Source: Chloroflexota bacterium (GTDB lineage Bacteria; Chloroflexota; Dehalococcoidia; SAR202; UBA11138). Taken from it: a stretch of DNA of 6,498 nt. The DNA lies in NCBI GenBank assembly GCA_022566975.1, contig JADFHV010000125.1, forward strand, positions 1 to 6,498, in the 5' to 3' direction. Below, one piece after another: positions 1 through 5,371 of this stretch. The translations under genes were made by a program, and so were the position numbers. Under the pieces are notes generated by a model. That model had not been told where the DNA came from, ran no database searches, and saw only the letters and a program-made list of their open reading frames with translations. The stretch's first letter is position 1, and each line of letters starts with the position of its first letter.

Positions 1-1607
1 GTGATCGGTCCGCCCGAGGCCTCCATCTTGGTCACGTCGTTGCGGGTGAGGTCCGGGCTGATGGCCTCCCAGCTGGCGCCGTCGTTGTCGGAGCGAAACA
101 CGATGTTACCGGCGACGAAGAGGATGTTGGGGTCGTGGGGGGAGATGACGATGGGGTAGGTCCACTGGAACCGGTACCTCTGGTCCTTGACGCCCCAGCC
201 CCAGTAGAACTCGGGCCACACCGAGACGATCCTGGTCTGGCCGGTGCTGTGGTCGTACCGCAACAGGGAGTCTCCTCCGCCCGCGGAGCTCCCGATGGCG
301 CCCGAGTACACAATGTTGGGGTTGTCGGGGCGCACGGCTATGTGGCCGCTCTCGGAGGTGCCGACTGGGTAGCAGTCCCCCCATAGAATGGCGCCGTGCG
401 CGGACCGGCTGGGCACGCTGATCGCGCTGTTGTCCTGCTGCGTCCCGTAGACGCGGTAGGGGAACTGGGTGTCGGTGACGACGTGATAGAACTGCCCTGT
501 CGGCTGGTTGAAGATAGTGGTCCACGTCTCCCCGCCATTGAAGGAGACACAGGCGCCGCCGTCGTTGCCCTGGATCATGCGTCGAGGGTTGCGGGGGTCT
601 ATCCACAGCTCGTGGTTGTCGCCGTGAGGCGTCGAGACCTGGGCGAAGGTCTTGCCACCGTCGGTGGACCTCCACGCCTTCAGGTTCATTATGTACACGG
701 TCTCGGGGTCCTGCGGGTCCGCGAAGACGTGGCTGTAGTACCACGGACGCTGCACCAGCTCGCCGTCGTCGTTGGTCCGCTCCCAGGTCGTCCCCCCGTC
801 GTCCGAGCGGTACAGTCCTCTCTCCTCTTGATCGGCTTCGACGACGGCCCAGACGCGGTCGGCCCTGGCCGGCGAGACCGAGACACCTATGCGTCCCTTG
901 AGACCTTTGGCCATGCCTGGGTTATCTGTCAGGTCCGTCCAGGTGTCGCCCCCGTCGGAGCTCTTGTACAGGCTGCTCTCGGGACCGCCGCTGCTGAAGC
1001 CCCAGGGGGTCCGGCGCACCTGCCAGATGGCGGCGTACAGGATCCTCGGGTTGTTGGGATCCATCGACAAGTCCGCCGCTCCCGCGTCTTCGCTGCGGAA
1101 CAGGACACGCTCCCAGTTGTGGCCGCCGTCCTTCGACCGATACACTCCACGCTGTTCGTTTGGCCCGAAGGCGTGGCCCAATGCTGCGACGTACACGAGG
1201 TCCGGGTCCTGGGGGTGAACCCTGACCCGGGCGATGTGCCGTGTGTCCCGAAGCCCTATGTTGGTCCACGTCCTGCCGGCGTCGGTGGACCGGTAGACCC
1301 CGTCCCCGTGGGACACGTTGCCGCGAATGCATGCCTCACCAGTGCCGACGTAGATCACGTTGGGGTCACCCTCCGCCACTGCCATGGCGCCGACAGCAGC
1401 CGTCTGGAAGAAACCGTCGGAGATATTCTCCCAGTAGGTGCCGCCGTCGGTGGTCTTCCACACGCCGCCGGCGCAGGCCCCGAAGTAGAAAGTCATAAGG
1501 TCGGAGGGGTCGCCGGCGGCCGCCACCACCCGTCCCCCTCTATAGGGGCCGATGCTTCGCCACTTCAGACTCGAAAGCAGGCCGGGATCGACCTTCGGAC
1601 TATTCAC
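1..1607 (-). CDS. BNR/Asp-box (Vps10/sortilin-like) beta-propeller protein, 3' part outside window
   Basis: The minus-strand frame from a GTG at 1607-1605 stays open for 535 codons to the window edge, so only the N-terminal portion is present. It begins MNSPKVDPGLLSSLKWRSIG and has no signal peptide or membrane segment. I count eight Asp-box style repeats (S/T-x-D-x-G-x-T-W): residues about 53-59, 108-114, 159-165, 217-223, 268-275, 314-321, 356-362 and 507-513. Between them recur strands of the type DPNNPRILYAA. This is the repeat grammar of BNR/sortilin-Vps10 propellers, often named 'glycosyl hydrolase' or 'WD40/YVTN/BNR-like repeat protein'. Relatives I recall are roughly 1000 residues long, so about half may be missing. 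I see no sialidase arginine motif near the N-terminus, so enzymatic activity should not be assumed. The start is set by an AAGGAGG six bases upstream. Family call is firm; function is unknown. Confidence 0.88.
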   Translation of the reverse strand, partial: MNSPKVDPGLLSSLKWRSIGPYRGGRVVAAAGDPSDLMTFYFGACAGGVWKTTDGGTYWENISDGFFQTAAVGAMAVAEGDPNVIYVGTGEACIRGNVSHGDGVYRSTDAGRTWTNIGLRDTRHIARVRVHPQDPDLVYVAALGHAFGPNEQRGVYRSKDGGHNWERVLFRSEDAGAADLSMDPNNPRILYAAIWQVRRTPWGFSSGGPESSLYKSSDGGDTWTDLTDNPGMAKGLKGRIGVSVSPARADRVWAVVEADQEERGLYRSDDGGTTWERTNDDGELVQRPWYYSHVFADPQDPETVYIMNLKAWRSTDGGKTFAQVSTPHGDNHELWIDPRNPRRMIQGNDGGACVSFNGGETWTTIFNQPTGQFYHVVTDTQFPYRVYGTQQDNSAISVPSRSAHGAILWGDCYPVGTSESGHIAVRPDNPNIVYSGAIGSSAGGGDSLLRYDHSTGQTRIVSVWPEFYWGWGVKDQRYRFQWTYPIVISPHDPNILFVAGNIVFRSDNDGASWEAISPDLTRNDVTKMEASGGPI

Positions 1608-1613
1608 GGCAAC

Positions 1614-1620
1614 CCTCCTT
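1614..1620 (-). promoter_or_regulatory. Shine-Dalgarno for the BNR-repeat gene
   Basis: AAGGAGG on the minus strand, followed by a six-base spacer (GTTGCC) and GTG. It decides a GTG start for a gene whose reading frame stays open further upstream towards the aminotransferase stop. Confidence 0.85.
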
Positions 1621-1627
1621 GAGTTAT

Positions 1628-1652
1628 ACCTTCTCCCCTGATGGGAGAGGGT
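1628..1652. repeat. Imperfect palindrome between aminotransferase and BNR genes
   Basis: ACCTTCTCCC (1628-1637) faces GGGAGAGGGT (1643-1652) across a five-base loop, with one mismatch in ten pairs. It sits in the 56-nt gap between the two minus-strand genes. No T-run follows it on the minus strand (ATAACTC follows), so it is not a classical intrinsic terminator. It could act as a weak RNA hairpin setting the relative expression of the two genes, or be a member of a dispersed CTCTCCC-type extragenic palindrome family. Both are inferences. Confidence 0.6.
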
Positions 1653-1663
1653 CGCATGCTGAG

Positions 1664-3028
1664 CTACGCAAGTTCACCTGCCTCTCGGATCTCCTTCAAG
1701 CTGGCCTCGACGGCGTCCAGCATCATCGTCAGCTCGTCGTCGCCGTGACAGGTCGACGAGGTGTAGCGGCCGCCGCCTCCAAACACCCCGTGGCGCCGTA
1801 GGGCGCCTCCCAGCAAGGCTTTCAGTCGCAGATTGGTACGCAGCGTGCTGCGATAGTCTGTGATCGGCTCCAGGGTGAAGAAGAACTCTACGATGGAGCC
1901 CTCGCCGCTCATCTGTGCAGGCAGGTCGTACCGCGAGAACAGCTCGGACAACCCCTCTCGAAGCTGGTCGCCGTACCCGTTGAGGCGCTCATAGGTCCCA
2001 GGCTTCCGCAGCTCGGTAAGGGTAGCAGTTCCCGCTGTCGCGGAGAGCGCGTTGCCGTGAAAGCTGCCCAGCGAGAAGACCTTGCTGCCCTCGGGCGATG
2101 CGGGGTCGAAGACGCTCATGATCTCGTCGCTCCCAGCGATGGCGCCGATCGGGTAGCCGGACCCCATTCCCTTGCCGAAGACCGCCAGGTCCGGCGTGAC
2201 CCCATAGAACGCCTGGGCGCCGCCCAGCGCAAGCCTGAACCCGGTGTTGACCTCATCGAAGACCAGCGGGATGTGGAACTCCGAGGCCATCTCCCTGACC
2301 CCTTCCAGGAAGCCGGGCCTCGACGCTATGCCCCGCATCACCGGCTCGACAAAGATCCCTGCCAGTTCGTCGCGGTGGGCGCGGACTACCTCGCGCGTGC
2401 CGTCGAGGTCATTGTAGGGGGCTATCAACACCAGGTCCCGCAGCAGGGCAGGAGTGCCCGGGGAGTCCGGAGTCGATTGCGGCAGGTCCTGCCACTCGTC
2501 GGGGTTTCCATAGTTGGTATTGAAAAACAGCTCATCGGCGAACCCATGATAGGCGCCTTCGAACTTCAAGACCTTTTCCCTGCCGGTGAAGGCGCGGACC
2601 GCACGAAGGGCCAGCAGCACCCCCTCCGAGCCCGAGTTGACCAGACGTACCTTCTCCGCGCACGGAACGGCTTCGACCACCATTCGGGCCAGATCGATCG
2701 TCGGCCGGGTTACGCGGGTGAAGGTATTGCCCCTGTCGATTTGGGCCTTGACCGCGGCTCCGACAGGCTGTGAACAGTGGCCGAGTATCAGCGACGAGTG
2801 ACCCAGGGTCACGTCCAGCAGCCGCTCGCCATCGGTGGTGTAGACGTAGGCCCCTGCGCCGTGAGAGAAGATGAAATCCGGCCGCGGGCTCCTGTCCAGG
2901 GTTGTGGTGGCGTAGGTGCCACCCGGTAAATAGCGCACCGCTTCGTCGATCAGGCGCGCCGGATCGTCCTGGGTCTCGTTGATCGCTAACCTCCTGGGGC
3001 CGCTCGGAGCTCGCCTCGCGCGCTCCAT
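1664..3028 (-). CDS. Class III PLP-dependent aminotransferase, glutamate-1-semialdehyde aminomutase-like
   Basis: A fold-type I PLP enzyme of the class III aminotransferase/HemL group. Numbered from the ATG at 3028, visible landmarks are the N-terminal LPGGTYATT (about 34-42), the PLP phosphate-binding NSGSEG (131-136), FEGAYHGF (156-163), the cofactor-binding DEVNTGFR (258-265) and the Schiff-base lysine in FGKGMGSGYPIGA (Lys286). The order and spacing match GSA aminomutase (about 430 residues). However, the usual NSGTEA is NSGSEG, and the HemL GTLSGNP stretch is replaced by SLGSFHGN, so this is probably a HemL paralogue with another amino-ketone or amino-acid substrate, not the tetrapyrrole enzyme. 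Expected to be cytoplasmic. Start is uncertain: an unconvincing TTG at 3082, this ATG at 3028 with a G-run only two bases upstream, or ATC at 2983 with a perfect Shine-Dalgarno, which gives 439 residues. Residues before the ATC are arginine-rich and do not look conserved. It is divergent from the PerR-like gene and may be cotranscribed with the BNR gene. Confidence 0.9.
   Translation of the reverse strand: MERARRAPSGPRRLAINETQDDPARLIDEAVRYLPGGTYATTTLDRSPRPDFIFSHGAGAYVYTTDGERLLDVTLGHSSLILGHCSQPVGAAVKAQIDRGNTFTRVTRPTIDLARMVVEAVPCAEKVRLVNSGSEGVLLALRAVRAFTGREKVLKFEGAYHGFADELFFNTNYGNPDEWQDLPQSTPDSPGTPALLRDLVLIAPYNDLDGTREVVRAHRDELAGIFVEPVMRGIASRPGFLEGVREMASEFHIPLVFDEVNTGFRLALGGAQAFYGVTPDLAVFGKGMGSGYPIGAIAGSDEIMSVFDPASPEGSKVFSLGSFHGNALSATAGTATLTELRKPGTYERLNGYGDQLREGLSELFSRYDLPAQMSGEGSIVEFFFTLEPITDYRSTLRTNLRLKALLGGALRRHGVFGGGGRYTSSTCHGDDELTMMLDAVEASLKEIREAGELA
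2990..2995 (-). promoter_or_regulatory. Strong Shine-Dalgarno inside the annotated aminotransferase 5' end
   Basis: AGGAGG on the minus strand with a six-base spacer (TTAGCG) before the in-frame ATC at 2983-2981. It is the only well-formed ribosome-binding site near any candidate start. Conserved family sequence begins shortly after it. This suggests initiation at ATC, or a start codon altered from ATG by mutation or sequencing error. A chance in-frame Arg-Arg codon pair (AGG AGG) is the alternative. Confidence 0.5.
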
Positions 3029-3101
3029 GGTCCCCCATCGACGCACGGCTGGTATTTTCGCACGGCGGGGTCGACGTATCAACCGTTGCGGGCTCTGCCT
3101 G

Positions 3102-3153
3102 GGGCCTCGTCAAGGAAGGGTGAGTCAAGTTTGCGATTCCCCAGACGAGGCCC
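3102..3153. repeat. 10-bp inverted repeat in divergent control region
   Basis: GGGCCTCGTC (3102-3111) and GACGAGGCCC (3144-3153) are perfect reverse complements separated by 32 bp. A second, overlapping pair also exists: GTCAAGG (3109-3115) with CCTTGAC (3152-3158). The right arm abuts the TTGACA element. It may be a binding site for a dimeric or looping regulator, or an alternative RNA structure in the aminotransferase leader. Function is not known. Confidence 0.55.
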
Positions 3154-3182
3154 TTGACAGATGCCTCCCTTGGGTTTAGGTT
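3154..3182 (+). promoter_or_regulatory. Candidate sigma-70-type promoter upstream of PerR-like gene
   Basis: A perfect -35 hexamer TTGACA (3154-3159), a 17-bp spacer and a weak -10 TAGGTT (3177-3182, three of six consensus bases). If used, transcription would begin near 3189, just before the operator-like repeats, which would then act as a downstream roadblock. The -10 near 3220 is a competing candidate. Confidence 0.4.
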
Positions 3183-3199
3183 AAGCCTCGGCGGGCGAT

Positions 3200-3233
3200 T
3201 TAGAACTATTCTAGTTTGTTAGAATTTTCACAA
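3200..3233 (+). promoter_or_regulatory. Putative PerR/Fur operator (two boxes) with embedded -10 element
   Basis: Half-sites TAGAA (3201-3205), TTCTA (3209-3213) and TAGAA (3220-3224) lie in an AT-rich island. The first two form a perfect 5-3-5 palindrome. Against the Bacillus PerR box TTATAATNATTATAA, both 3200-3214 and 3219-3233 match 10 of 14 fixed positions by my count, with centres 19 bp apart. TAGAAT at 3220-3225 is a five-of-six -10 hexamer inside the second box, so a bound repressor would occlude RNA polymerase. The position directly before a PerR-like gene suggests autoregulation, common in this family. The site could also act on the divergent aminotransferase, though it is about 170 bp from that gene's annotated start. 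Confidence 0.6.
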
Positions 3234-3247
3234 CTCCCTCCACTGAA

Positions 3248-3721
3248 ATGATTACCCAGACGCGGACCCCCTTGACCGACGAGCTCGAGTCCAGGCTGCT
3301 GGAGATGAAGACCGTCCTCGAGGCGAGAGGCGCGGCCATTACGCCCCGGCGTGCCAAGCTTCTCGAGGTGCTGCTGGCGTCTGAAGTCCATCCGACCGTC
3401 GGCGAGATTCATGAGGAGGTCCGGGGTGCCTTTCCCAGCACGAGCCTCGCCACCATCTACAACACCATGGAGCTGCTGAAGGCGACCGGACAGGTGCTCG
3501 AGATCCAGTTCAGCGGAGCGTCCAACCGCTACGACGGACGCAGGCCACAGCCCCATCCCCACCTCATGTGCCTTCGGTGCGAGACCATCGAGGACGTCGA
3601 CCTGGCCGGCCTCGATGAGCAGGCTGAGGAGATAGGCGCAGCTACCGGCTACAAGATGGTTGGCAGACGGACCGACTACTACGGTATCTGTCCCGCCTGT
3701 CAGGCCAAGGAAGAAGACTAG
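3248..3721 (+). CDS. perR: Fur-superfamily peroxide-responsive repressor, PerR type
   Basis: A 157-residue metal-dependent DNA-binding repressor with the family's usual length and order: winged helix (about 30-85, including ITPRRAKLLEVLL and the recognition-helix SLATIYNTMELL), then a dimerisation domain. By my alignment to Bacillus subtilis PerR, all five regulatory-metal ligands are present: His48 (H37), Asp96 (D85), His103 (H91), His105 (H93) and Asp116 (D104). The last is the residue that typically is Asp in PerR and Glu in Fur and is tied to peroxide sensing. The structural zinc site has CxxC at 108/111 and CxxC at 148/151. PerR uses Fe(II)-catalysed His oxidation to sense hydrogen peroxide; that this protein does so is inference. 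There is no Shine-Dalgarno before the ATG (the leader is pyrimidine-rich), so the start is moderately secure; it keeps the N-terminal helix expected in the family. The next ATG at 3305 has GGAG directly abutting it and looks worse. Confidence 0.88.
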   Translation: MITQTRTPLTDELESRLLEMKTVLEARGAAITPRRAKLLEVLLASEVHPTVGEIHEEVRGAFPSTSLATIYNTMELLKATGQVLEIQFSGASNRYDGRRPQPHPHLMCLRCETIEDVDLAGLDEQAEEIGAATGYKMVGRRTDYYGICPACQAKEED

Positions 3722-3744
3722 CAGGCTGATTAAATATGGGGTGT

Positions 3745-3762
3745 GTCCCGATGTATCGGGAC
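3745..3762. repeat. Perfect 8-bp palindrome downstream of PerR-like gene
   Basis: GTCCCGAT and ATCGGGAC are separated by GT. It begins 23 bases after the PerR-like stop and could form an RNA hairpin at that transcript's 3' end. No T-run follows, so a Rho-independent terminator call is not supported. It reads more like a dispersed extragenic palindrome. Confidence 0.6.
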
Positions 3763-3765
3763 CGG

Positions 3766-3810
3766 GAGCCTGAGAGCCTGCCCTGAGCTCGTCGAAGGGG
3801 CGCCCCTCAG
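3766..3810. repeat. REP-like extragenic element
   Basis: Starts with two adjoining copies of GAGCCTG (3766-3772 and 3774-3780), continues with CCCTGAGCTCGTCGAAGGG (3781-3799) and ends with the palindrome GGGGCGCCCC (3797-3806) followed by TCAG. CTGAG (3783-3787) and CTCAG (3806-3810) are reverse complements. The CCTGAGCnnGTCGAAGG core is one I recognise as a frequent intergenic repeat in several GC-rich bacterial groups. Copy number in this genome cannot be seen from one window. Confidence 0.5.
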
Positions 3811-3822
3811 CTACAATTTCTT

Positions 3823-3844
3823 CCCCTTCCGAACCAGGAAGGGG
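3823..3844. repeat. Perfect 8-bp hairpin upstream of DUF1800 gene
   Basis: CCCCTTCC (3823-3830) and GGAAGGGG (3837-3844) flank the six-base loop GAACCA. G-rich sequence follows on the plus strand, not T-rich sequence. It is the third palindrome within 100 bp and lies about 90 bp before the DUF1800 start. The rest of the 3722-3931 gap holds no credible gene, and its last part is a 25-nt purine run (3902-3926) that contains the ribosome-binding site. Confidence 0.6.
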
Positions 3845-3920
3845 GTCAGGGGGGTGGTCGAAAGGGTTTTCCCGCACCCTGCTAGCACCGGCGTTTGACC
3901 TGGGAGAAGAGAAGAAGAAA

Positions 3921-3926
3921 AGGAGG
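3921..3926 (+). promoter_or_regulatory. Shine-Dalgarno for DUF1800 gene
   Basis: AGGAGG at the end of a long purine run, five bases before the ATG at 3932. Fixes the start codon. Confidence 0.85.
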
Positions 3927-3931
3927 CGGGC

Positions 3932-5341
3932 ATGGCTAAACGAGAAGACATCGCCCTGATGGCCCATCTGATGCGCCGTGTGGGCTTCGGCGCCACCCGG
4001 GACGAGCTCGAGGAGCTTGTGGAGCAGGGGTACGAGGAGACGGTCGAGCAGCTCCTGCACCCCGAGGACCAGCCCGCGGTGGACGACTACACCCTCTATC
4101 GCTACCACCCCATCACCGAGGTGCCCGGAGGGGCCATCGCGCCGGGACAGGCCCACTGGCTCTACTACATGGTCAACACCCAGCGTCCGTTGCAGGAGAA
4201 GATGCTGCTCTTCTGGCATCAAATTTTCGCCACCGGCAACTCCAAGGTAGACAACGGCAACCACATGCTGGAGCAGGCGGAGATGTTCCGCGAGCACGGC
4301 ATGGGGAACTACCGGGAGCTACTGGTCAGGCTGGCCAGCAACCCGGCCATGATCTACTGGCTGGACAACAACGAGAGCCACAAGCACGCCCCCAATGAGA
4401 ACTGGGGCCGCGAGCTGCTGGAGCTCTTTTCCCTGGGTGTGGGCAACTATACGGAGAAGGATGTCTTCGAGTGCTCCAGGGCATTCACCGGCTGGACCAT
4501 CGGCGCCAAGATGCCTCGATACCCTTATGGACGCTTCCCGTGGGTCTTCGAGTACCGATCAGAGGACCACGACGACACGGAGAAGACCTTCCTGGGGCAC
4601 ACGGGCAACTTCAACGGTGAGGACATCATAGACATCATCATCCAGCAGCCCGCCTGCGCCAGGTTCATCTCCAGGCACCTGTACAACTTCTTCGTCGCCG
4701 ACGAGCCCCAGGTGCCGGCGTGGAACATCGAGGAGCCCAGAGACCCCGAGTCCGTCAAGACCCTCTCAGACGTGTTCGTGGAGTCCGGCTACGAGATGAA
4801 ACCTGTGCTGAGGACCCTCTTCAACTCCGACTTCTTCAAGTCAGAGGCGGTGCGCTACCAGAAGGTCAAGAGCCCCGTCGAGGTCGTGGTGGGCACGCTC
4901 CGGATGGTCAAGGACCTCCAGGGGCCCGACCCCCGTCTCGAGGCCGTTGCCAGGGAGCCGGGCTACATGGGGCAGGATATCCTGGACGCCCCCAGCGTCG
5001 AGGGCTGGCACACCGGCAAGGAGTGGATCAACAGCGGCTCCCTGGTGAAACGGATCAACTTCGTCGCCGACCGAGTGAGCAACATCGAGCTGCCCGGCGT
5101 CAAGAGGATCATCGAGAGGGTGGCCTCCAACGGCGAGGTGATGACCGCCGAGGAGTTGGTCGATCGCTGCCTGGACATACTGGGCCCCGTGGAGCTGAGC
5201 GAGAGCACTCGCAGGGAGCTGATTCAGCACACGGAGCAGGATGGCCCCGTCTCCTGGTCGAAAGACCGGGAGGGCTCGGAACGCCGAGTGGGCGACACCC
5301 TGGCGCTGATAGCGGCAACCAGAGAGTACCAGTTCGGCTAG
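3932..5341 (+). CDS. DUF1800 domain-containing protein
   Basis: A complete 469-residue protein that matches the DUF1800 family from end to end. Hallmarks are HLMRRVGFGAT (12-22), the helix KMLLFWHQIFATG (90-102), NENWGRELLELFSLG (155-169) followed by YTEKDV and AFTGW (184-188), LGHTGNFNGEDIIDII (221-236), the RFISRHLYNFF segment (244-254) and the late APSVEGWHTGKEWINS block (353-368). The biochemical role of DUF1800 is not established. It is typically encoded directly upstream of DUF1501, as here, with a 30-nt gap and separate ribosome-binding sites, which implies one transcript and joint function. The N-terminus MAKREDIALMAH has no signal peptide or Tat motif, so a cytoplasmic location is implied. 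The predicted protein is mostly helical, and I see no obvious catalytic motif. No promoter with good hexamers is visible just upstream. The family call is secure; any activity would be a guess. Confidence 0.93.
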   Translation: MAKREDIALMAHLMRRVGFGATRDELEELVEQGYEETVEQLLHPEDQPAVDDYTLYRYHPITEVPGGAIAPGQAHWLYYMVNTQRPLQEKMLLFWHQIFATGNSKVDNGNHMLEQAEMFREHGMGNYRELLVRLASNPAMIYWLDNNESHKHAPNENWGRELLELFSLGVGNYTEKDVFECSRAFTGWTIGAKMPRYPYGRFPWVFEYRSEDHDDTEKTFLGHTGNFNGEDIIDIIIQQPACARFISRHLYNFFVADEPQVPAWNIEEPRDPESVKTLSDVFVESGYEMKPVLRTLFNSDFFKSEAVRYQKVKSPVEVVVGTLRMVKDLQGPDPRLEAVAREPGYMGQDILDAPSVEGWHTGKEWINSGSLVKRINFVADRVSNIELPGVKRIIERVASNGEVMTAEELVDRCLDILGPVELSESTRRELIQHTEQDGPVSWSKDREGSERRVGDTLALIAATREYQFG

Positions 5342-5358
5342 ACGGAACGAGAAGCTCC

Positions 5359-5364
5359 GAGGAG
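5359..5364 (+). promoter_or_regulatory. Shine-Dalgarno for DUF1501 gene
   Basis: GAGGAG in the 30-nt spacer after the DUF1800 stop, seven bases before the ATG at 5372. Its presence supports this start and therefore the absence of an N-terminal signal sequence. Confidence 0.8.
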
Positions 5365-5371
5365 AGATCCG

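Noticed and set aside
1..1607. DNA-level tandem or CRISPR-like repeats
   Set aside because: The recurring GGTGGACC-type words are diverged codons for Asp-box protein repeats, irregularly spaced and not conserved enough for an array.
396..1622. 408-codon plus-strand open frame
   Set aside because: It is antisense to the BNR-repeat gene, has no recognisable domain and an arginine/valine/glycine-rich composition typical of GC-rich shadow frames.
3745..3844. Rho-independent terminator for the PerR-like gene
   Set aside because: Hairpins are present but none is followed by a T-run on either strand, so I kept them as repeats.
3895..3923. Promoter for the DUF1800 operon (TTGACC at 3895-3900)
   Set aside because: At 17-bp spacing the -10 position reads AAAAGG, part of the purine run with the ribosome-binding site.
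3206..4297. 363-codon minus-strand open frame
   Set aside because: Antisense to the PerR-like gene and the 5' part of DUF1800, and runs through the palindrome cluster. No domain is visible.
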